Source: a bacterium (GTDB lineage Bacteria; Cyanobacteriota; Vampirovibrionia; Gastranaerophilales; Gastranaerophilaceae). Taken from it: 9,422 nt of DNA. Each line of letters opens with the position of its first letter. Within the stretch, counting starts at the first letter, position 1. The stretch is from positions 1-9,422 of the forward strand of contig JAFSWA010000088.1 of assembly GCA_017444705.1 (NCBI GenBank), in the 5' to 3' direction. The position numbers and the translations under genes are program-made. Positions 1 through 4,913 of this stretch are shown here, piece after piece. The notes under the pieces were generated by a model. That model saw only the letters and a list, made by a program, of their open reading frames with translations. It had not been told where the DNA came from and searched no databases.

Positions 1-47
1 ATTTGATATAATTTATCTCGGACCGTTGTGCCTTAATGAGGAGAGGG

Positions 48-63
48 AAATAAAGCTTTATTT
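48..63. repeat. 16-bp perfect palindrome beyond the prepilin terminator
   Basis: AAATAAAG is followed directly by its reverse complement CTTTATTT, with no spacer. The site lies just past the T-tract of the prepilin terminator, near the window edge. It could be a protein-binding site for a neighbour outside the window, or a chance AT-rich palindrome. I see no gene in positions 1-69. Confidence 0.35.
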
Positions 64-69
64 AAACAC

Positions 70-95
70 AAAAAAGGTGCGGTGAAAACCGCACC
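70..95 (-). terminator. Intrinsic terminator of the prepilin unit
   Basis: Read on the minus strand, an 8-bp GC-rich stem (GGTGCGGT / ACCGCACC, positions 95-88 and 83-76) encloses a four-base loop and is followed by six T (75-70). It begins 45 bases after the stop codon of the second prepilin gene, and the T-tract polarity matches that transcript. Confidence 0.88.
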
Positions 96-140
96 CTTTA
101 AGTTTATTCTGTCAGGTTATGCCTAAGCTATAACTATTTA

Positions 141-806
141 CTATACGGATGATGTAGGTGTTACATCTGATATCTCGTTACCAGCGTTACCGGCTGCTGC
201 ATTTTGAGATTTATTAATATTCAACATATCAGCAGCTTTATAATATCCATGGTTAGGTTCTGCATTTGGTGCTAAAGTATCATTTGATGCAGTAGGAATA
301 GCAACAGGGATAGCAGACGCTAACGGTCTTGTATCGCCATGAACACCGGTTGTTTGTTCACTGTTAGCCAAGCCACCTCTTGTCCACATTACAACACCAT
401 ATCTCGGCGAACGTGCTGAATCATATGCTACCGCGTTTCCTGAAGTGTTGATATTCCAAAGAACACCGTCTGCTGTTGTAAACGTACAACCAACGTTTTC
501 TACATCTTCACTATCTGTCATTTTGAAATAACTTTGTAAGGATGCACAATTTGTTGACGCACCTGAGAAATCAGTAGCTTCTTCTTCAGCCATATAAACT
601 TCTACTACGCTTTCATAAGTTGAAATTGCTTTTTTAAGTTTTACAATAGCTGCCATTTCGTTTTGTCTGTTAACTAATGACGGAATAGTCAATGCTGCTA
701 CTACACCTAAGATTGACAAAGTAATCAATACTTCTGCCAAAGTAAATGCCTTTTTGTTATCCGGCAATAGATTTTTGTTCATAATCATTGTGTTTGAAAG
801 TTTCAT
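141..806 (-). CDS. Type IV prepilin-like protein (pseudopilin), distal copy
   Basis: This 221-residue protein has a class III (type IV prepilin) signal. A charged leader of 20 residues ends in NKKA, then comes FTLAEVLITL, with Phe at +1 and Glu at +5 of the predicted mature protein (residues 21 and 25). A hydrophobic helix (about 21-45) serves as membrane anchor and assembly stalk. In the family, a prepilin peptidase cuts before the Phe; Ala instead of the usual Gly at -1 is tolerated. The head domain has two cysteines (about residues 87 and 107) and the segment YGVVMWT..GGLANSEQT, shared with the neighbouring copy. The low-complexity tail is rich in Asn, Ala, Ser and Thr. AAGAGGT eight bases upstream fixes the first ATG. 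It is probably cotranscribed from the promoter at 1694. Whether it belongs to a pilus, a secretion system or DNA uptake cannot be told from the sequence. Confidence 0.85.
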   Translation of the reverse strand: MKLSNTMIMNKNLLPDNKKAFTLAEVLITLSILGVVAALTIPSLVNRQNEMAAIVKLKKAISTYESVVEVYMAEEEATDFSGASTNCASLQSYFKMTDSEDVENVGCTFTTADGVLWNINTSGNAVAYDSARSPRYGVVMWTRGGLANSEQTTGVHGDTRPLASAIPVAIPTASNDTLAPNAEPNHGYYKAADMLNINKSQNAAAGNAGNEISDVTPTSSV

Positions 807-851
807 AATTTTTACCTCTTTTCTTTTTATCTACGACTATTCTATTACATA

Positions 852-867
852 AGAGATAATAATCTCT
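852..867. repeat. Small hairpin between the two prepilin genes
   Basis: AGAGAT and ATCTCT flank a four-base AATA loop in the 75-base gap between the two prepilin genes. On the minus strand no T-tract follows, so it is not a terminator by rule. It could modulate mRNA stability or processing between the cistrons. A comparable GAGA...TCTC element lies in the leader of the upstream copy. Confidence 0.4.
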
Positions 868-881
868 CATTAAAATATTTA

Positions 882-1583
882 TTATTTCCATGTAACGCCG
901 GTTGCTGCAACAGGTGTTGCCCCGCCATTTACGGCATTTGCTGCATCTTTGTTTGCCTGTTGTTTCATATTCAACATGTTTTCAGGAGCAAAGAAACCGT
1001 GTTCAGGAGCACCAACCGTGTTACCGGTTATTGTTACCCCGACAGGTGTTGTCGCTACTTTATTTACATCAGGTCTTGTATTACCATTTACACCTTCTGT
1101 TTGTTCACTGTTAGCCAAACCACCCTCTGTCCACATTACGACACCGTATCTTGGAGCTTTAACTGAATCCACTATACTTACATAACCTGTATTTTTATTT
1201 ATACTCCAAACTACACCGTCAGCTGTGGTAAAAATACATTTAGCATCAGCCGCTGCTGATGATTCTGCAACAACTTTAAAGTAATTTGCAACATTATCAC
1301 AGTTACCATTTGCATCACCTGCATTAGTTTTAAGCATTCCCGTAAGGTTAACAGCTTCATTTTCAGCCATATAGACTTCTGCTATACTTTCATAAGTTGA
1401 AATTGCTTTTTTAAGTTTAACGATAGCTGCCATTTCGTTTTGTCTGTTAACTAATGACGGGATAGTCAATGCTGCGACTACACCCAAAATTGACAAAGTA
1501 ATCAATACTTCTGCCAAAGTAAATGCCTTTTTGTTACTCGGCATTAAAGTCTTTTCCATAATCAATGTGTTTGATAGTTTCAT
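882..1583 (-). CDS. Type IV prepilin-like protein (pseudopilin), promoter-proximal copy
   Basis: This 233-residue paralogue of the adjacent gene has the same 20-residue leader ending NKKA, then FTLAEVLITL, with the hallmark Glu at mature position 5 and a hydrophobic stalk to about residue 45. Residues 20-66 are almost the same as in the neighbour, while most of the head is diverged. Two cysteines are again placed before a C.FTTADGV.W.IN segment, suggesting a disulfide-stabilised head, and YGVVMWT.GGLANSEQT.GV is retained. AAGAGG seven bases upstream of the ATG is the ribosome binding site. This is the first gene after the promoter at 1666-1694. I cannot assign major or minor pilin status. Tandem duplicated prepilins with diverged heads are typical of minor pilin/pseudopilin sets, but the assembly genes are not in this window. 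Confidence 0.85.
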   Translation of the reverse strand: MKLSNTLIMEKTLMPSNKKAFTLAEVLITLSILGVVAALTIPSLVNRQNEMAAIVKLKKAISTYESIAEVYMAENEAVNLTGMLKTNAGDANGNCDNVANYFKVVAESSAAADAKCIFTTADGVVWSINKNTGYVSIVDSVKAPRYGVVMWTEGGLANSEQTEGVNGNTRPDVNKVATTPVGVTITGNTVGAPEHGFFAPENMLNMKQQANKDAANAVNGGATPVAATGVTWK

Positions 1584-1665
1584 GTTTTTACCTCTTTTCT
1601 TTCTTTTTGTGCAAAATGCACATACTACATACTAATCCAATTAGAGAATTGTGTCTCACATTCAC

Positions 1666-1694
1666 ATTATTTACGATTTTTTAAAATTTGTCAA
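1666..1694 (-). promoter_or_regulatory. Sigma-70-type promoter for the prepilin genes
   Basis: On the minus strand a perfect -35 TTGACA (1694-1689) is followed by a 17-base spacer and AATAAT (1671-1666, five of six to consensus). Transcription would start near 1659, giving a leader of about 75 bases with a purine-rich run before the ribosome binding site. The -35 is close to the upstream region of the divergent XRE gene, so the two transcription units could influence each other. Confidence 0.65.
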
Positions 1695-1726
1695 CCCCTG
1701 TCACACATGAATTTTAAACCTCTTTT

Positions 1727-1742
1727 GTAATATCGATATTAC
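1727..1742. promoter_or_regulatory. Operator-like palindrome 1 upstream of the XRE gene
   Basis: GTAATATC is followed by its exact reverse complement GATATTAC, a perfect 16-bp palindrome 34 bases before the XRE start codon. A second, nearly matching site starts 17 bp later. Dyad sites of this size directly upstream of a small XRE gene are typical of autoregulatory operators. Binding is inferred. Confidence 0.6.
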
Positions 1743-1743
1743 T

Positions 1744-1759
1744 GTAATATCGGGATTAC
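1744..1759. promoter_or_regulatory. Operator-like palindrome 2 upstream of the XRE gene
   Basis: GTAATATCGGGATTAC matches the first site at 14 of 16 bases. With one more base on each side, the outer arms TGTAAT and ATTACA (1743-1748 and 1755-1760) form a dyad. It sits one base after site 1 and ends 16 bases before the XRE start, where a bound repressor would block initiation. Confidence 0.55.
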
Positions 1760-1775
1760 ATGTCAAAATAATAAA

Positions 1776-1985
1776 ATGACTTTACGTAAACTAAAAAATA
1801 AAATTGGAAGAAAAATTAAATCATTAAGATTAGAAAAAGGAATTTCTCAAGAAAAACTTGCGGAATGTGTTAATATGTCAAGAGAGCATATTTCTTGTAT
1901 AGAAAGGGCAAAAAACCTCGCAACACTTGAGACTCTGTATAATATGTCAAAATATTTCAATATAGATATAAAAGAATTTTTTTGA
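1776..1985 (+). CDS. Small XRE-family helix-turn-helix regulator
   Basis: This 69-residue protein is essentially one Cro/CI-type HTH domain (about residues 9-66). ISQEKLAECVNMSREHIS forms the helix-turn-helix, with SREHISCIERAKN as the recognition helix and following turn, and the LETLYNMSKYFNIDIKEFF ending is typical of the family. It has no sensor or oligomerisation domain beyond the core. Two palindromes end 16 bases before the ATG, so autoregulation, and possibly control of the divergent prepilin promoter about 30 bases further away, is plausible. I see no good Shine-Dalgarno before the ATG (AATAATAAA precedes it). Translation may be weak or use a short leader, but there is no better in-frame start nearby. 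The target is unknown. It could be a chromosomal regulator or a remnant of a mobile-element immunity repressor. Confidence 0.8.
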   Translation: MTLRKLKNKIGRKIKSLRLEKGISQEKLAECVNMSREHISCIERAKNLATLETLYNMSKYFNIDIKEFF

Positions 1986-2088
1986 CAAAATTTTAAAAAT
2001 ATTTTAATGCGTCTGTATTTGATGTAAAAAATAATGATATTTCTAATGATTACTGCGTCTTACTGCGTTCGGATTTTGGAATTATACA

Positions 2089-2116
2089 TGTCATTACAGG
2101 CGAAGCGAAGCAATCC
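2089..2116 (+). repeat. Dispersed intergenic repeat, TGTCATTgC...GCAATCC type, degenerate
   Basis: TGTCATTACAGG is followed by GCGAAGCGAAGC (2100-2111) and AATCC. It has the same frame as the unit at 5753-5787 (TGTCATTGCGAG ... GGCAATCC), but the left arm has mutated from ATTGC to ATTAC, which breaks the terminal pairing. The family assignment is by eye within this window plus general recall of such repeats in uncultured gut bacteria. Confidence 0.6.
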
Positions 2117-2132
2117 ATTATTATAATTTTTT

Positions 2133-2169
2133 AGATTCCCACGCTCCTTTCAGTCGCTCGGAATGACGG
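2133..2169 (-). repeat. Dispersed intergenic repeat, GTCATTCCGAGC...GGGAATCT type
   Basis: Read on the minus strand it runs CCGTCATTCCGAGCGACT, GAAAGGAGCGTGGGAATCT. The ATTCC arm pairs with GGAAT, and GAGCG recurs internally. It is a sister type of the ATTGC...GCAAT unit, sharing the GTCATT opening and the closing AATC, and lies 16 bases from a degenerate copy of that type. Confidence 0.6.
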
Positions 2170-2193
2170 ATTATTCTTTGGATTTACAAGTCT

Positions 2194-2352
2194 AACTTTA
2201 TAAGTTTCGCTGTCTTGAAAAACCTTTCGCTCGAACCGGTCATCCGCTTCGCTTCGCTGTCGCTTCTGAGGTTCTACCGATAAATCGGTACCCTCTTCCG
2301 TATGGCTCCTGCGTCGCCTACGGCCGATTTGTCGCTTACCAAGTTTCACTTG
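2194..2352. repeat. GC-richer island of short inverted repeats
   Basis: Four short dyads lie in a row: AACTT-TAT-AAGTT (2194-2206), TACCGAT-AA-ATCGGTA (2275-2290), CCGTA(T)GGC...GCCTACGG (2298-2323, one bulged T) and CAAGT-TTC-ACTTG (2340-2352). GCTTCGCTTCGC (2246-2257) is the exact reverse complement of the 12-mer at 2100-2111, and TTCGCT/TCGCTT words recur throughout. Base composition is clearly richer in G and C than the surroundings. It may be an old composite repeat or a structured RNA. An open frame across it is Arg-rich and repeat-derived, and I do not treat it as a gene. Confidence 0.5.
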
Positions 2353-2526
2353 TCCGGAATTTCGCTACCTCTTTTCTTTTTATATACACACTACCGAAGA
2401 AAATTATTTGTCTCAAATCCTTATCATACTTATGTTACTTTTTTAACCCCCTTTCAACAAAAATGTTATCTGTTTTTTTTAAAAATTGTTCTATCTTATT
2501 ATTAAAGGTAACAAAGAGGTTGAATT

Positions 2527-2862
2527 TTGAATAAAAAGTTTATCGGAGAAAAAATAAAAAACAGAAGAAAGCAAATTAAGATGACCCAATTTGAGCTTGC
2601 GGAAAAAATCGGACTGCATGAAAAACACATTTCACGAATAGAATCCGGACAAAATTTTCCCAATTTAGACAGTTTTTTTAAAATTCTTGAAGTTTTGGAC
2701 TTAAAAATGAGTGATTTTGATGCAGACTGTGTTTTAATTCAGGGTAAAACAAGAGATGAACTTAATTATATTTTAAATAATTCAACGCAAGAAGACCTTG
2801 AACTTTATCTTGATTTAATAAAAGTAATTATTAACAAAAAAAGGCAGTCTGTTAATAATTAA
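2527..2862 (+). CDS. XRE-family helix-turn-helix regulator with C-terminal extension
   Basis: This 111-residue protein has an N-terminal Cro/CI-type HTH domain (about residues 5-62: MTQFELAEKIGLHEKHISRIESGQNFPNLDSFFKILEVLDL). A short acidic then basic C-terminal helix region (about 72-108) may serve dimerisation; I do not recognise it as a named domain. The start is TTG, chosen because AAGAGG (2514-2519) lies seven bases upstream and the reading fits the family N-terminus (KKFIGEKIKNRRKQ). An earlier TTG at 2520 stops after four codons. The gene is convergent with the aminopeptidase gene, and its last codons contain that gene's terminator. It has no partner toxin or phage gene beside it. Target and signal are unknown. 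Confidence 0.8.
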   Translation: MNKKFIGEKIKNRRKQIKMTQFELAEKIGLHEKHISRIESGQNFPNLDSFFKILEVLDLKMSDFDADCVLIQGKTRDELNYILNNSTQEDLELYLDLIKVIINKKRQSVNN

Positions 2863-2873
2863 CAAACCGCCTT
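2836..2873 (-). terminator. Intrinsic terminator of the aminopeptidase gene, inside the XRE coding end
   Basis: On the minus strand, 2873-2859 and 2855-2841 form a 15-pair stem around a three-base loop. Two of the pairs are G-U, which only pair in the minus-strand RNA; read on the plus strand these are A-C mismatches. Seven T follow (2842-2836, two shared with the stem). It starts 17 bases after the aminopeptidase stop and occupies the last codons and stop of the convergent XRE gene. A loopless palindrome AACAAAT/ATTTGTT (2874-2887) followed by T may help stop plus-strand transcription, but less convincingly. Confidence 0.8.
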
Positions 2874-2889
2874 AACAAATATTTGTTTT

Positions 2890-3996
2890 TTAAATCAAAA
2901 ATTTTCCGTTTTGATAGATTAATTTATCGTCGGCATAAATTTCGCCGCCGTTTTTCATGTTTTTGATTAAATCCCAATGCAAGCCCGATACATTTTTTCC
3001 GCCGGTTTCTGGGTATGATGCACCAAGTGCCATATGAATTGCTCCGCCGATTTTTTCATCAAATAAAATATTTCCGGTAATATCCTGAATATTATCGTTT
3101 GTACCGATAGCAATTTCACCGACAAATTTTGCACCCTCGTCAAGATTAATCATATTTTGGAAGAATTCGTCACCTTGTTCGGCTTTTGCATAAACAACTT
3201 TGCCATTTTCAAGTTTCAAATGTATTTTATTAGATTCATTGCCTCTGTAAATTGCGGGGTAATCAAAATAAATTTCGCCGTTTGCGGAATCTTCAACGGG
3301 AGAAGTAAAGATTTCACCGTCAGGGAAATTATTCAAACCCGCACAGCTTATCCAAGTTCTGCCCTCGGTTGAAAAAGTTATATCGGTTTTTTCACCTTTA
3401 TATCTGATTTTTGTTGTTTTGTTCAAATAGTCCGCAATTCTTTGCTGCTCAACCCCTTTATCAACCCATTTTTGAACAGGGTCATCTTCATTTAAGTAGC
3501 AGCCTTTAATTAAAAATTCAGTGTATTCTTCAAGTGACATTTTTGCTTCCTGAGCGAGAGCATCTGTGGGATAATCGGCAATAACCCAATTCAATTCTCC
3601 TTTTGCGGAACGATTTAAAAGGAGTTCCGACAGAGGACGAGTTGCTTTTGAACGTTCGCCCATTTTCTTTGAATCAGCTTTTGCCATGTGTTTAACATTC
3701 AATGGTGCCCCCAGTGAAATCATTACATTTGCCGTTTCATACTCCAATTTTGTCATCGGGTCAACGTAAGCCAACTGTTTTTCATTAGCATATTTTATAA
3801 AATATTCCTGAGCCTCAGGGATAGAAAGCCTTATAATCGGGTAAGCACCCTGCAAAAGGCATTCTTTGTAAATCTCTTTTGCCAATGGTCTTGCCTTTTC
3901 GCTTTCCATTCTTATTATAACAATGTCATTTTCTTTAACTTTGGTTGAATAATTAACCAAAACTTTTGCGTATTTTTCAAGTAATTTTTCGTCCAT
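2890..3996 (-). CDS. M29-family metallo-aminopeptidase (AmpS/PepS/AmpT type)
   Basis: This 368-residue cytoplasmic exopeptidase removes N-terminal residues from peptides. M29 enzymes hold two metal ions and usually form dimers. By family alignment from memory, the metal and catalytic residues (numbered from the chosen start) are Glu235 in TSPVEDS, Glu294 in FVGEIAIG, His321 in AIHMALG, Tyr328 in ASYPETGG, and His340 and Asp342 in LHWD. All are present, so it should be active. Length is a little short of the usual 400 or so. The start at 3996 (MDEKLLEKYAK) has GGGAGA five bases upstream and fits the family N-terminus. An in-frame ATG at 4014 overlaps the previous stop (ATGA) and would add six residues without a good ribosome site of its own. 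It is translated in tandem with the upstream membrane protein gene. Its role is probably peptide recycling. Confidence 0.9.
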   Translation of the reverse strand: MDEKLLEKYAKVLVNYSTKVKENDIVIIRMESEKARPLAKEIYKECLLQGAYPIIRLSIPEAQEYFIKYANEKQLAYVDPMTKLEYETANVMISLGAPLNVKHMAKADSKKMGERSKATRPLSELLLNRSAKGELNWVIADYPTDALAQEAKMSLEEYTEFLIKGCYLNEDDPVQKWVDKGVEQQRIADYLNKTTKIRYKGEKTDITFSTEGRTWISCAGLNNFPDGEIFTSPVEDSANGEIYFDYPAIYRGNESNKIHLKLENGKVVYAKAEQGDEFFQNMINLDEGAKFVGEIAIGTNDNIQDITGNILFDEKIGGAIHMALGASYPETGGKNVSGLHWDLIKNMKNGGEIYADDKLIYQNGKFLI

Positions 3997-4010
3997 AGTT
4001 TCTCCCTTTA

Positions 4011-4520
4011 TCATTTTTTATAATTATAATCTATATTAACAGATTTCATTGTAAGATTTTTTTGTTTATTTTCAATCAATAAAAAACTGACTGTCATATT
4101 TTCTTTTTTTGCAAATTTAGTGGGGACTTTTACGGTATATTCAGAATTGACGATATTTATTTGCTTATGAATTGAAGCCCTTTCAACATTATAAGATTCC
4201 GCATTTCCATAGTTTTCTTTTAAATACACCATAGAATTTTTGCAGGTTTCTTTGTAATTGCCGTCAAAGTGAAATATTTCGGCACAAATATATTCATAAT
4301 CACTATCATTATAATATTTATAAAATTCATCAATTTGAGGTCTTGTATATGAAACAACCTCTTGTTGATATTCGACAGCCTTGTTCATAGCTCCTTTTAG
4401 TATATCTTCCGGAGGAGTTGAAGATATAAATTTCACCGCTTTAACAATAAACATTGTAATCACAAGAAATATCACTAATAAAACACTTACTAATGTAACT
4501 AAAACCATTTTTTTATTCAT
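4011..4520 (-). CDS. Uncharacterised membrane-anchored protein, 169 residues
   Basis: There is one strongly hydrophobic N-terminal segment (about residues 5-28, preceded by NKK), best read as a signal anchor. A soluble domain of about 140 residues presumably lies outside the cytoplasmic membrane. Two cysteines (about 79 and 93) could pair. The pattern of helix-rich FYKYYNDSDYEYICAEIF, a central ENYG, then alternating strands (INIVNSEYTVKVPTKFA, MTVSFLLIENKQ, MKSVNIDYN) resembles small NTF2-like/DUF4019-like domains, but this is a weak structural guess and I do not recognise the family. AAAGGAG lies six bases before the ATG. It has its own promoter at 4608-4636, and its stop overlaps an ATG of the aminopeptidase reading frame (ATGA), so the two genes form an operon. 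No functional link between them is evident. Confidence 0.75.
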   Translation of the reverse strand: MNKKMVLVTLVSVLLVIFLVITMFIVKAVKFISSTPPEDILKGAMNKAVEYQQEVVSYTRPQIDEFYKYYNDSDYEYICAEIFHFDGNYKETCKNSMVYLKENYGNAESYNVERASIHKQINIVNSEYTVKVPTKFAKKENMTVSFLLIENKQKNLTMKSVNIDYNYKK

Positions 4521-4607
4521 ATTTTCTCCTTTGTATTTCTATTCATTAGAAAGAAAGACCAAGAAAAAGGGGTTTGTTTTTACACCCTCTCTTGAATTCT
4601 TAATTTT

Positions 4608-4636
4608 ATTTTACTCTTTTTTGGGGTTTGTGTAAA
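4608..4636 (-). promoter_or_regulatory. Sigma-70-type promoter for the membrane protein/aminopeptidase operon
   Basis: On the minus strand TTTACA (4636-4631) is followed by a 17-base spacer and TAAAAT (4613-4608), each five of six to consensus. Transcription would begin near 4601, giving a leader of about 80 bases. GGGGTTTGT occurs twice as a direct repeat (4569-4578 region in the leader and 4623-4631 in the spacer), of unknown meaning. Confidence 0.6.
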
Positions 4637-4685
4637 GATTTATTAAATAAATAACAAATTACATTACAATAAATTTAATTCAACA

Positions 4686-4713
4686 TGTCGCCCTGAATTT
4701 ATTTCAGGGTCTT
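4686..4713 (+). repeat. Dispersed repeat unit with CCCTGAA/TTCAGGG arms
   Basis: TGTCG is followed by CCCTGAA (4691-4697), a five-base loop, TTCAGGG (4703-4709) and TCTT. The arms form a perfect 7-bp stem. It matches the plan of the unit at 4792-4819 read in the other orientation: a TGTC lead, an inverted TGAA/TTCA core and a TCTT end. Confidence 0.6.
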
Positions 4714-4733
4714 AACAGTATCCGCATGCGAAA

Positions 4734-4750
4734 AAGATTCTGAAACAGCG
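4734..4750 (-). repeat. Half-copy of the AAGATTCTGAAAC repeat
   Basis: AAGATTCTGAAACAGCG shares its first 14 bases (AAGATTCTGAAACA) with the full unit at 4792 and then diverges, so only one arm survives. It fits decay of a former full unit. Confidence 0.5.
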
Positions 4751-4791
4751 ACTCGCTTAGCTCTCATGCATACAGACTCACACAAAAATTT

Positions 4792-4819
4792 AAGATTCTG
4801 AAACAAGTTCAGAATGACA
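4792..4819 (-). repeat. Full dispersed repeat unit with ATTCTGAA/TTCAGAAT arms
   Basis: ATTCTGAA (4795-4802) and TTCAGAAT (4808-4815) form a perfect 8-bp stem around ACAAG, bordered by AAG and GACA. Read on the minus strand it is TGTCATTCTGAACTTG, TTTCAGAATCTT. I recall this sequence type as a common intergenic repeat in uncultured gut bacteria. It is the best preserved unit in the window. Confidence 0.7.
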
Positions 4820-4839
4820 AATTTTTGGTTTGTTTTGTA

Positions 4840-4862
4840 AAGTTCAGGATGACAAATTTTTC
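4840..4862 (-). repeat. Partial repeat unit with duplicated GACAAATTTTT tail
   Basis: AAGTTCAGGATGACA repeats the right half of the preceding unit with one change (AGAAT to AGGAT), and both are followed by AATTTTT. The duplicated right half indicates a local tandem duplication or a second insertion next to the first. Confidence 0.5.
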
Positions 4863-4913
4863 TTAAAATGAAATTTATAATTCATAATAAAACGACTATC
4901 ATTGAAAAATTTA

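Larger units (their letters stand above)
1986..2526. other. Long intergenic region with repeats and hairpins
   Basis: These 540 bases between the two XRE genes hold no convincing gene. From left to right they contain an AT-rich start, a tandem TACTGCGT pair near 2050-2067, two degenerate dispersed-repeat units (2089-2116 and 2133-2169), a GC-richer segment full of short inverted repeats (2194-2352), and an AT-rich leader before the second XRE gene. A TATTAT at 2497-2502 could be a -10 for that gene, but I see no good -35. Confidence 0.6.
4521..4913. other. Intergenic region: promoter plus repeat nest
   Basis: These 393 bases hold the promoter and leader of the membrane protein gene (4521-4636), an AT-rich spacer, then a cluster of dispersed-repeat units (4686-4862). 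The lpxA tail is followed on the minus strand by a weak 8-pair stem (AATGACTA at 4920-4913 with TAGTCGTT, one G-U pair) and only TTATT, so lpxA lacks a clear intrinsic terminator. I see no gene here. Confidence 0.6.

Noticed and set aside
902..1185. Three overlapping plus-strand open frames
   Set aside because: They are antisense to the clear prepilin coding region and show no family features or initiation signals.
1982..2010. TTGACA followed by AT-rich sequence as a promoter
   Set aside because: The -10 at the proper distance is TAATGC, a poor match, and there is no gene within the next 500 bases. The TTGACA overlaps the XRE stop codon by chance.
2045..2070. Tandem TACTGCGT pair as a start of a repeat array
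   Set aside because: There are only two copies and no regular spacers, so it is not a CRISPR or iteron array.
2131..2349. 72-codon open frame on the minus strand with an Arg-rich product
   Set aside because: It is made from repeat units (GTCATTCC...GGAATC and AGCGAA words), has low-complexity composition and no family resemblance. An AGAGGT is present upstream, but this is also common in AT-rich spacer.
2302..2505. 67-codon open frame on the plus strand
   Set aside because: It crosses from the hairpin island into AT-rich spacer, has no ribosome site and no domain, and its composition changes half way.
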